Source: Coriobacteriia bacterium
Lineage (GTDB): Bacteria > Actinomycetota > Coriobacteriia > Coriobacteriales > Eggerthellaceae
Length of the DNA stretch: 64,000 nucleotides
Direction: 5' to 3'
NCBI GenBank assembly: GCA_030537355.1
Contig: JAUNNF010000001.1
Span: forward strand, 62,001-126,000
Part shown: one piece after another, positions 9,317-17,144 of the stretch
Layout: each line of letters starts with the position of its first letter
Numbering within the stretch: the stretch's first letter is position 1
Notes under the pieces: model-generated
What the model was told of the DNA's origin: nothing
The model's input: only the letters and a program-made list of their open reading frames with translations
Database searches by the model: none
Translations under genes and position numbers: made by a program

Positions 9317-9526
9317 AATTTTCCCTTTCCTAAACTGTCTAATCTATAAGTAAGTGATTTTCAGAACACTTATCCATAGTGCACCCTGTATGCCCTACAC
9401 ATTCCTGTGTGCAAGTAACAGGTGGACAACTAGAAGCTGTAATGATGTCATTAACAACTAATTCGATCTCTTCAAGTTTTGGTTTTACATATCTTTTCTT
9501 TGTTTTCATTTATATCCCTTTCTATA
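8318..9526. repeat. long direct repeat, copy 2 (about 1.2 kb)
   Basis: Partner of 1701-2909 in the same orientation. It includes the start of the 1893-residue BspA-like gene and the entire second peptide gene. Homologous recombination between the two copies would delete or duplicate about 6.6 kb. Confidence 0.85.
9339..9509 (-). CDS. small cysteine-rich peptide, copy 2 (56 aa)
   Basis: It lies inside the 1.2-kb direct repeat, so the protein is identical to the peptide encoded at 2722-2892. The start ATG is at 9509, preceded by AAAGGG, and the stop is TAG. It ends 23 bp before the start of the 1893-residue BspA-like gene, so the two are probably co-transcribed. The conserved dyad upstream at 9557-9566 is retained although nearby sequence differs. 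Identity may reflect recent duplication rather than selection. Function unknown. Confidence 0.75.
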   Translation of the reverse strand: MKTKKRYVKPKLEEIELVVNDIITASSCPPVTCTQECVGHTGCTMDKCSENHLLID

Positions 9527-9610
9527 ATATTTAAATAATGTTACTAAAAAAAAAACTCGCTTGCGACCAACGATTTTGAATTTCTCTGAAAAAATAACAC
9601 CTCTGCAGAC

Positions 9611-10864
9611 TTATCTATATTCAAAATTCTCTTTCTTTTTAGGTTTTACAGACATGTTTTTTAAATCCATACTTACCTTGCATGTTGTATTGGTTTCCAT
9701 TAAATACACCATTACTTGTTCGATCATTGCCTTTGTATCTTCATAAGCGATTTTTTGAAACTCAGATGGATTTTGATGCTCAAGTTTTCTCCAATAAGCT
9801 CTTACTGCTTCACTTGTGCCTTCCCTATCTAAACAACAAAGAGTATTTAATTGCTTCATTAACGAGGCAATACTTTTATCATCTAAACCATAAGATTGCA
9901 TACTATAAGTATACGAGGAATGAAAATCGCTATCTTTGTTGCTGATAGGTACAAAAGGGGCAAACTCAGCAGGTCCAGGAGTAAACCAGCAAATCGACTC
10001 ATCAGGGAAATTTTGCAACACATGAACCTTACTCTGATTCTCGACAGAAATTGGGCGTATTTCGCCAGATGCATCTGGATGATACTTTGTTCCTTCATAC
10101 CTGTTTCTGAATATCTCAAAAACATCATATAAACTTACTTTTTTATCAGGTTTATAAAATAGAGGTAATTCCATATTATTACTATAATCACCAATCGTAC
10201 TTGGAGATAATATTTTATGCCCAATCCATGTACGCATATGGCTTACATCTAAATTCTTATCAGTATGAGGAATGTTCTCAAAACCTTTAGAGCATATTTC
10301 ACCTCTATCTTTTAAGAAAAATTCATTACCGATAACAGCTACACAATCATCAGGAGCTTTAATTGCACAATAATCATGCCCGCCATGTATCTCCATATAC
10401 CAACATTCATGATTATCAGCAATCATTAAAATGTTATCTTCAAAAGAACCATACTTTTCGATTTCGCGAGCAATAATTTCAATTCCTTCTTTGGCGCTAC
10501 GTGCTTCTGCTCCTACAATTACAGGTAGTATATCCTCACAAACACCTCCATCAACATATTCAAGCTCTCTAGGACTATATCCAGTTACAGTTGCTGAAAT
10601 GCTTACATTACAGTCATTAATCGCAAAAGAAAAATATTTATATCTTTTCATGCAATCATCTGTAGGTGCACAAATAAAACGATGACTGTTTTTAGGAAAA
10701 ATATATTTATAGCCAGACTCAGAAACAATTGTCTCTTGGTGATTTGCCTCAAAAACCTTAATATGTGAAGTTAAATAATTAACAGACAAATCCACAGAAC
10801 GTCCTATTAGAGAAGTTCCTTCTACGCACACATCACGTCCAACATAAACTCCAGTACAAGGCAT
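9611..10864 (-). CDS. C69-family (PepD-like) dipeptidase, 417 aa
   Basis: The protein starts MPCTGVYVGRDVCVEGTSLI, the pattern of N-terminal-nucleophile dipeptidases of family C69 (PF03577), where a cysteine becomes the catalytic N-terminal residue after processing; Cys3 would be the nucleophile. The central part keeps family features (DNHECWYMEIHGGHDY, then VAVIGNEFF). These enzymes hydrolyse dipeptides with broad specificity. Ribosome site AAGGAG precedes the ATG at 10864. No signal peptide is seen, so it should be cytoplasmic. It sits between two surface-protein cassettes, 59 bp from the tRNA fragment. It could supply amino acids or act on the local small peptides; the latter is speculation. 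Confidence 0.8.
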   Translation of the reverse strand: MPCTGVYVGRDVCVEGTSLIGRSVDLSVNYLTSHIKVFEANHQETIVSESGYKYIFPKNSHRFICAPTDDCMKRYKYFSFAINDCNVSISATVTGYSPRELEYVDGGVCEDILPVIVGAEARSAKEGIEIIAREIEKYGSFEDNILMIADNHECWYMEIHGGHDYCAIKAPDDCVAVIGNEFFLKDRGEICSKGFENIPHTDKNLDVSHMRTWIGHKILSPSTIGDYSNNMELPLFYKPDKKVSLYDVFEIFRNRYEGTKYHPDASGEIRPISVENQSKVHVLQNFPDESICWFTPGPAEFAPFVPISNKDSDFHSSYTYSMQSYGLDDKSIASLMKQLNTLCCLDREGTSEAVRAYWRKLEHQNPSEFQKIAYEDTKAMIEQVMVYLMETNTTCKVSMDLKNMSVKPKKKENFEYR

Positions 10865-10922
10865 ATTAACTCCTTACAATTTCTCTTATAAGATTATACA
10901 TTAATGACAGAGTTTTGAACAG

Positions 10923-10953
10923 GTAAAGTGGCTCCCCGGGTAGGATTCGAACC
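10923..10953 (-). repeat. tRNA-Asn 3'-end fragment, candidate attachment site (distal copy)
   Basis: Bases 10929-10953 are identical to 14501-14525, the CCA, acceptor and T-arm end of the intact tRNA-Asn gene. Including flanking bases the match is 31 positions with one mismatch (10923-10953 versus 14495-14525). The rest of the tRNA is absent. A displaced 3' end of a tRNA in direct orientation is the classic leftover of site-specific integration into a tRNA gene. The stop of the BspA-like gene lies 10 bp away. Confidence 0.75.
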
Positions 10954-10962
10954 CATTTTTGT

Positions 10963-13900
10963 CTAATGCAGTGCAGAGTTAAATTCTCTGCACGCTAAAA
11001 CATAGTAGTAGTCGGGGTCGTCTCGATCGGCGAGGAACCATTGCATCTCATGCGAGTCCCAAACGCGCGCATCGGCGACGTTTTCAGCACTTGCAGACCA
11101 GAGGCGACCATGCGAACCGCAAAATCCAGCACTCTTGTAAGTATTCCAAATTTCAGTTAGACTAACCCCCTCATATGTTGGGGATATTCTTGTATGATGC
11201 TTATCACCATTAAACCTATAAACCTGCTCTGTATCTTCATTACCTCCTACAAGATGATTTGCTTTAAATGTATCTTTTATTTTTTGAGCTAGTCCGGAAG
11301 ATTCCCCTTCAAGGTCAAAAGTATTATCCCAAGATTCAAGTATGGAGCGCAGTGTCTTAAATGAACCATCGCCTGTATATAGTACAGCACGTGTCAAATC
11401 ACTTTGTTTATATTTGCCATCTGCACCAGTTTTCTGGAGTGGATTTAGATTAGCATCATAAAATTTAATATTTTCACCTAGACTATCCCCTGCAATAGGA
11501 AAATACTGCACATTCTGCTTTACACCACCTATAATTTCTTTAAGAATTAGTGATTTTAATTGCGGCTTCTCTGGACCACCAAATTCTTTTGCGAGAACTA
11601 CCGATTGAGCAGTTGAAATGTCTTTAGTAGTCCATATCTCTCCTTCAGTACTATAATAAAATGCTTTAACATCTGTGGAAGTTCTGTGATAATAGCTTCC
11701 GAATGGAAAATCACAACCAATGGACAAAACTGTACTTTCACTTCCACCATAACTTTTATAAAAACCGGATCCGTTATGCGAATAATCAACATTATTGATT
11801 TTTGGACTATCCTTAGAAAAAGCTTCGTTGTTGTCCCATCCAGAGCCAAATGTATTAGGTGTATCACCACCTACACCAATCTAAGCAGTTACAATACCAT
11901 TATATATTCCGTTTTTTGTTTGATAATCTGCAACAAAATTTAAATTATATGATTTAGCCACTCCCTGATCGTCTTGATCTTGATTAAATACATCCTTCCA
12001 AGAAAGATTTCTGGTTGTATAACACTTAAGAGCTGCTTTAGAAGAATCTGTTTTGTGATAATAAAGTGTCTTTGTTTTAGCTTCCTGTAATTTATGGTAA
12101 ATAGATTCCATAGATATTGGATTTTCTTGACTGTTTTCAATTTCTTGATATTCATCACCATTCTTTACAGCAAATTTATAACCTTCTACATCGCTTGCAC
12201 TATTAAATGCAGGATAGAAATCAATTGGCTTCTCCTCGCCGTTAGCCTCTGCTTGCATTGCTTGCCAAGCTATAGGTGTTGGTTTATAATCTACATCAGT
12301 GAAATATCCTCGATTGTTATCATCTACATCTACACAGGCAAACTGAACATCAATCACGTCTCCCTTTTTAGTACTGTGACCATTTTTACTATGGCCGACC
12401 AAATTTCTACAATCCTTAAATGTGTCAATACCGGATAAATCTTCTCTCTTTTGCCATAAATTAGGATTTGCTATTATTGTTTCAAGATTTTCGCATGATT
12501 CAAAAGTATACCATAAATTAATATTTTGATTAGGATTGCTAAATGAAGATAAGTCTAGTTTTGTTAGTTTCGAACACGATTTAAACATCTCATCAAAATT
12601 TGTTACTTTTGCAGTATTAAAAGAAGACAAATCTAACTTTGTCAATGAAGCACAATTAACAAACATCCTTGTAAACTTTGTTACTTGAGCAGTATTAAAA
12701 GAGGATACATCCAATGTTTGAAGATTGCTGCATCCATAAAACATCTCACTCATGTCTTGCACTTTAGTAACATCAAGTTTTTCTAAACCGGTAATTGTCT
12801 TAGTATTAGTTAAATGTTGAAACAGATTTTGTGTAGAATCAAATTTTAAATGAATATTGTCTTCTACAACTACTGATGTTATATTACTATAGTCAAAATA
12901 CCATGGACTAGGAGCCGAATTAAAACCTTTTAAAATAGCCTTGTTTTCGGTATTTGAATTTACTGTTTCAAGAGCAGATAAATATAAGGTTTTATTTTGA
13001 TTTTCATCTTTTAAACCCCACCAAGCAGAAGGTTCTTGCAGCTTCCATTTTTCAGAAGTTGGTAGTGATTTTTCTACATGACTTTTAATTCCTTCGTCAC
13101 AATATATATAAACATTATTATCACCAATAATCCTTCCTGCCCAATTTTTTGATATGTCACCTTCAGGAAAGGAAGTCCATCCACTAATATCAATTTCTTT
13201 AATATTATAATCACTAGAAAGCATATAGCTCATATCTTCAATTTCGCTAGGCTTTAAGTTACTTCCATCAAAATCGGTTAACAGTTTATTGTTAGCAAAA
13301 GCAAATTTTAAATTAGTAGCGCTAGTTAGTTCTAATGCTGCTTGATGCATAATTTTATTAGAAAAACCATGGTTTTGTTCTGCTTCAGTCCATGCAGTAT
13401 AATTAAACATAGATTTTGCATTTGTTACTTTATTCAAACCTTTAGGAAGAGAATCTGTAACAGCCCAATCGCATCCTACAAACATATAAGATGCGCCACC
13501 CTCAAATTTATCATTTGTCAAGTCAATTTTATCTAACCCTTCAAATTTACGAACATCCATAAGTTGGACTTTTTCACCTTGATCGTACGTTGGATCAATG
13601 CATCCAAACAAACCATCGCAGCATATAAAGGAAACTTCCTCGTCAATAACAACCTTGTGAATTTTTGTTCTATCTGCAAACCAACCACCAGTTTTATATC
13701 CGTCTAATGTTGAGACAAACTTATTGTTGTAGTGTTCTGCTTTGCCAACATGCAAAACATTTTCATCGTCAACTCTATCTATTTTCCAACCAATATCTGG
13801 TTCATCGTTTGCATGTAAGAAACTACTAAAATCTGGTTTTGCATTAACGATAGTTTCTTGATAATCTTTTGCTACTTCTGGATTATCAATTTTAACAACG

Positions 13901-14187
13901 TGACCAGAAGGCTCATCAGCTTCTTTTTCTGGCGCAGTCGACTGAGAAGAATTTTCCTGATGATTACTATCTTCTAATTTTAAGGAATGCTGTTCTTGAA
14001 TATTACTAGCAGAAACAGGTTCCTGTTGATCATAAGATGCAGAAGCCGTTATTTGAGATTTGGCAACATCGGACGGTTTATCAGCTTCTTCTGTGTGATT
14101 AAATCCAGAAGAACATATAGAAATACAAAAGACAACAGCACATGTGGAAAACAAGCCAATTAACAATTTGTTTTTTATATTTTTCAT
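10963..14187 (-). pseudogene. BspA-like surface protein, copy 3, interrupted by an in-frame TAG
   Basis: The ATG at 14187 opens a 768-codon frame ending with TAG at 11881-11883. The same frame continues for 305 codons to TAG at 10963-10965, and both halves align with the 1893-residue paralogue without a gap (GIYNGIV before the stop; PKINNVDY and YKSYGG after it). It is therefore one gene with a nonsense codon, not two genes. Layout: signal peptide, Ser/Gln-rich linker, DUF285 repeats to about residue 640, then two C-terminal modules; the InlB-like repeats are absent. Without readthrough it yields a truncated secreted LRR protein lacking the lectin-like end. It is preceded by GGAG and by peptide copy 3. 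Confidence 0.8.
10966..11125 (-). other. GC-rich 3' end of BspA-like copy 3 (candidate variable region)
   Basis: As in copy 2, the last ~50 codons become GC-rich and about 19 end in C (GAC, TAC, CGC, CTC, GCC, GTC). The segment encodes RLWSASAENVADARVW and ends VLACREFN. An 8-bp perfect hairpin (arms GTGCAGAG and CTCTGCAC, loop 7 nt, 10971-10993) overlaps the last codons. Hairpins just 3' of the variable region are known in some diversity-generating retroelements. No T-run follows, so it is a poor terminator. Confidence 0.35.
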
Positions 14188-14208
14188 AATTTCTCCATTC
14201 TTAGTGCT

Positions 14209-14367
14209 CTAGTTAATAATATCATCATCCATTAAATATTGCTCTGTAGGACAACCAGTATTAGGATTACAATGCGGTCTACAAATAATAGAAGTTAAAA
14301 TGATATCCTTAACTGTGAATTCAATCGCTTCAAATTTAGGTCGTACGTATTGTTTTTTAGAAGTCAT
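14209..14367 (-). CDS. small cysteine-containing peptide, copy 3 (52 aa)
   Basis: A 53-codon frame from ATG at 14367 (preceded by AAAGAGGT) to TAG. It shares the leader pattern with the other two peptides (SKKQYVRPKFEAIE, then VKDIILTS), but its tail is different: three cysteines in ICRPHCNPNTGC and an acidic end MDDDIIN. The leader is thus conserved and the tail variable, which argues that it is a real gene family and that the leader is recognised by something. It lies 21 bp upstream of the interrupted BspA-like copy 3 and inside the tRNA-bounded segment. Confidence 0.75.
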   Translation of the reverse strand: MTSKKQYVRPKFEAIEFTVKDIILTSIICRPHCNPNTGCPTEQYLMDDDIIN

Positions 14368-14500
14368 TAATACCTCTTTCTACGACAAATTTAACAACAC
14401 CTAGATATTTTACAATAAAACACAACTTTCATGACAAATAATTAAAAAGATCAATTCTTTGAGACTGAGTGTAATTTCTTTAAGTATTAAGAATGTAAAC

Positions 14501-14575
<75 letters not shown>

Positions 14576-14604
14576 ATAGCATCGGAGTATTATAGCTTAA
14601 AATT

Positions 14605-15186
14605 TTATTTATTATCTAATTTTTTTAGAATATTTGGCAGACGATATTGTGCAACCGTACTAATGCATACAGCGATTGCAAGAACAATATTGCCTAATCC
14701 TCTAAAAAATGTAGAAGCAGCTAAATCTACAGATATTTGACTAGTTCCTATAAGGCCTTGTGAAATACATGCACAAATTACGCAAATAAAAGTAATTGTT
14801 GTTATTGTATATAATTGCCCAGCAGATAGTTTTGGATGTATGATAAAAACAACTATAAAACCATAAACAATGACTAAGAACAATACAGTACATATTTTTG
14901 CTATCAAATCACCTTGGACCTCGATTGCGCTTACAATGTTTAAAAGCAAAGCTAACATATAAGAAATTAGAAAACCCTTATAAGATACAGAGCGTAATTT
15001 CTTATAACCAATAAAATAATAGAACAAGCCAAAAGCAACTGCTACCAAAGTAATTATCGAACCAACTTTACCTAATAGTGGTTGATAAGGACTTGACATA
15101 CGATCAATAGTATACACTGCAGTAGCCAATAGAATAATTAAATTTACAACAGAGAATACTATAAATCCTGGATGAAGCTTTTTCAT
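14605..15186 (-). CDS. integral membrane protein of unknown function (193 aa)
   Basis: The protein has about six hydrophobic segments spaced through its whole length (starting FIVFSVVNLIILLATAVYTI and ending with a charged KKLDNK tail) and short polar loops. I do not recognise the family and see no catalytic motif. It begins 3 bp after the thiN stop, so it is probably the last gene of the tig-to-thiN strand and may be co-transcribed. The tRNA-Asn gene lies 30 bp downstream. Confidence 0.75.
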   Translation of the reverse strand: MKKLHPGFIVFSVVNLIILLATAVYTIDRMSSPYQPLLGKVGSIITLVAVAFGLFYYFIGYKKLRSVSYKGFLISYMLALLLNIVSAIEVQGDLIAKICTVLFLVIVYGFIVVFIIHPKLSAGQLYTITTITFICVICACISQGLIGTSQISVDLAASTFFRGLGNIVLAIAVCISTVAQYRLPNILKKLDNK

Positions 15187-15189
15187 TTT

Positions 15190-15852
15190 TTACTCCTTTA
15201 AATGATCGGTTGCAAATACAATAAGTATTTTACCATGTTGTACTTTTATTTTCATATCGTTTTCAATAATTTCATTCGAAATTCCTAGTGACATTACACT
15301 AGATAAAGTAGTATTTACATAAGGCCATTTCAAACCTTTAGAATCTAACCCACCAACAACATCTGTCAACGCAAAAATACTCAATGTTTTATCATTGCCA
15401 ACAGCTTTTAAACCAAATTCAGAAGGTCCATTTATGACAACAGCAGATTGTTCTAAGCCTATCGCAAATACTCCAATTCTGAAATCTGCAACACGAGACA
15501 ACATTTGTATAGCAGAAATCTCGTGGTCTAATCGTTTACCTAAAATACCATAAATCATAATACATTGTGGCTTATCTGATATAGCCTCTTCAATTGCGAG
15601 TTCAAGGTCAGTTTTATCTTTGTCAACAGGATATTGCATAACTCTGAAGTCCCCTTCGGGGACATATCCTAGGCTGTCAAAATCCCCTATCGCAATATCA
15701 GGAACAACGTTTATTTTTTTCAAGTGCTCAAAACCAGCATCTATAGCTATAACTTTATAAAAAGCATTATTATTGTAATTTGCGAGAAAATGCTGATCGT
15801 TAAACTCTGAAGCGCCAACTAATGCATATATTTTTGGTTTTTGCTCGCTCAT
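15190..15852 (-). CDS. thiN: thiamine pyrophosphokinase
   Basis: Makes thiamine diphosphate from thiamine and ATP. Family features: an N-terminal Rossmann-like domain with AIDAGFEHLKKINVVPDIAIGDFDSLG (the aspartates bind Mg/ATP), then YPVDKDKTDLELAI and the GKRLDHE motif at mid-protein, followed by a small beta-rich thiamine-binding domain. At 220 residues it has the usual length. Its start overlaps the der stop by 4 bp (ATGA), implying translational coupling. No other thiamine synthesis gene is near, consistent with vitamin salvage. Confidence 0.9.
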   Translation of the reverse strand: MSEQKPKIYALVGASEFNDQHFLANYNNNAFYKVIAIDAGFEHLKKINVVPDIAIGDFDSLGYVPEGDFRVMQYPVDKDKTDLELAIEEAISDKPQCIMIYGILGKRLDHEISAIQMLSRVADFRIGVFAIGLEQSAVVINGPSEFGLKAVGNDKTLSIFALTDVVGGLDSKGLKWPYVNTTLSSVMSLGISNEIIENDMKIKVQHGKILIVFATDHLKE

Positions 15853-17141
15853 GATTTCGATTTAAATCTAAAGGTCACGGGAGTACCAGACAAGTCAAAT
15901 GTTTCCCTCATTCTATTTTCTAAGAAGCGTTCAAAAGTATCGTTAACTAAACTTGGATGGTTGACAAAAAATGTAAACTTTGGCGGTTGAATACCTGTTT
16001 GAGTTAGGTATTTCATGCGCAGTATTTGTTTACCTCGAGTTACTGTATAACCAGTCTCTTTAATTTGGGTCAGCCAATTATTGAGTTTATTAGTGGAAAT
16101 TTTCTTACAATAATTCTCATAAGCACCATCAATTGCATCCCATACATTTTGTACTTTCTTTCCAGTTAAAGCAACTGTGTTCACAACAGTGGCGTATCCT
16201 ACAAATTCCATCCTGTCGTTTAAGTGCTCACGGATTTTTTCTTTATCCTCTGCCAAATCCCATTTGTTCAAAACTATGACAAGTGCGCATCCACGCTCAG
16301 CAGCCATTCCAGCTACTCGTTGATCTTGATCGGTTAATCCTAGGGTCGAATCTATGACAAGTACTGCAACATCCGACCTATCAATTGCACGCACAGCTCT
16401 CACAAATGAATAGTACTCTACATCCTCGTCAATTGCAGATTTTTTGCGAAGCCCTGCAGTGTCAACTATGGTGTAATTTTGCCCATTGCGCTCAACAATT
16501 GTGTCAATGCTATCTCTAGTAGTGCCAGCGACGTCTGAAACAATGGATCTATTTTTACCAGTTAAACAATTAGTGAGTGAACTCTTACCAGCATTAGGTC
16601 TGCCAATAATAGCAATCTTGATTGAATCATCTTCAACCGCAACTGTTGGTTCGAATTTTTCAACCAAGTCATCAAGCAAATCTCCAGTGCCGTGTCCATG
16701 AATGGAAGACACTGCATAAGGCTCGCCTAAGCCTAAATTATAAAATTCCCAAATGTCATCTACGTTATTAGGATTATCCATTTTGTTTACAACCAACATA
16801 ATTGGCTTATTAGATTTTCGAAGAATATTGGCAACTTCCTCGTCGTCAGATTGAATACCGCATTTGCCATCTACAAGAAAGATGATTACATCAGATTCGT
16901 TAGTAGACTCAAGAGCTTGAGCTTTGATAGAAGCCTGAAAATCATCATCAGTTGTAATCTCAATTCCACCTGTATCAATGAGTCTGAACTCATGGCCATT
17001 CCAATCAGCTTTGTGATATGACCTATCACGTGTAACACCACGCATCTCATGAACTATTGCATCATCATGACCCGTTATACGGTTAACAAAAGTTGACTTT
17101 CCAACATTGGGGCGTCCTACAACTGCAACTAAAGGAGCCAT
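15849..17141 (-). CDS. der: ribosome-assembly GTPase Der (EngA)
   Basis: Two tandem GTPase domains assist 50S subunit maturation. Domain 1 has Walker A GRPNVGKST at residues 9-17, DTGG and NKMD (119-122); domain 2 has GRPNAGKSS at 180-188, DTAGLRK and NKWD. The C-terminal KH-like domain includes RGKQILRMKYLTQ and FFVNHPSLV. At 430 residues it has normal length. It starts 3 bp downstream of the valS stop. Confidence 0.96.
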   Translation of the reverse strand: MAPLVAVVGRPNVGKSTFVNRITGHDDAIVHEMRGVTRDRSYHKADWNGHEFRLIDTGGIEITTDDDFQASIKAQALESTNESDVIIFLVDGKCGIQSDDEEVANILRKSNKPIMLVVNKMDNPNNVDDIWEFYNLGLGEPYAVSSIHGHGTGDLLDDLVEKFEPTVAVEDDSIKIAIIGRPNAGKSSLTNCLTGKNRSIVSDVAGTTRDSIDTIVERNGQNYTIVDTAGLRKKSAIDEDVEYYSFVRAVRAIDRSDVAVLVIDSTLGLTDQDQRVAGMAAERGCALVIVLNKWDLAEDKEKIREHLNDRMEFVGYATVVNTVALTGKKVQNVWDAIDGAYENYCKKISTNKLNNWLTQIKETGYTVTRGKQILRMKYLTQTGIQPPKFTFFVNHPSLVNDTFERFLENRMRETFDLSGTPVTFRFKSKS

Positions 17142-17144
17142 AGC

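Noticed and set aside
11598-11870. Alternative frame across the TAG in BspA-like copy 3, as evidence for a frameshift
   Set aside because: The paralogue aligns with the original frame on both sides of the TAG, so a nonsense codon, not a frameshift, explains the break.
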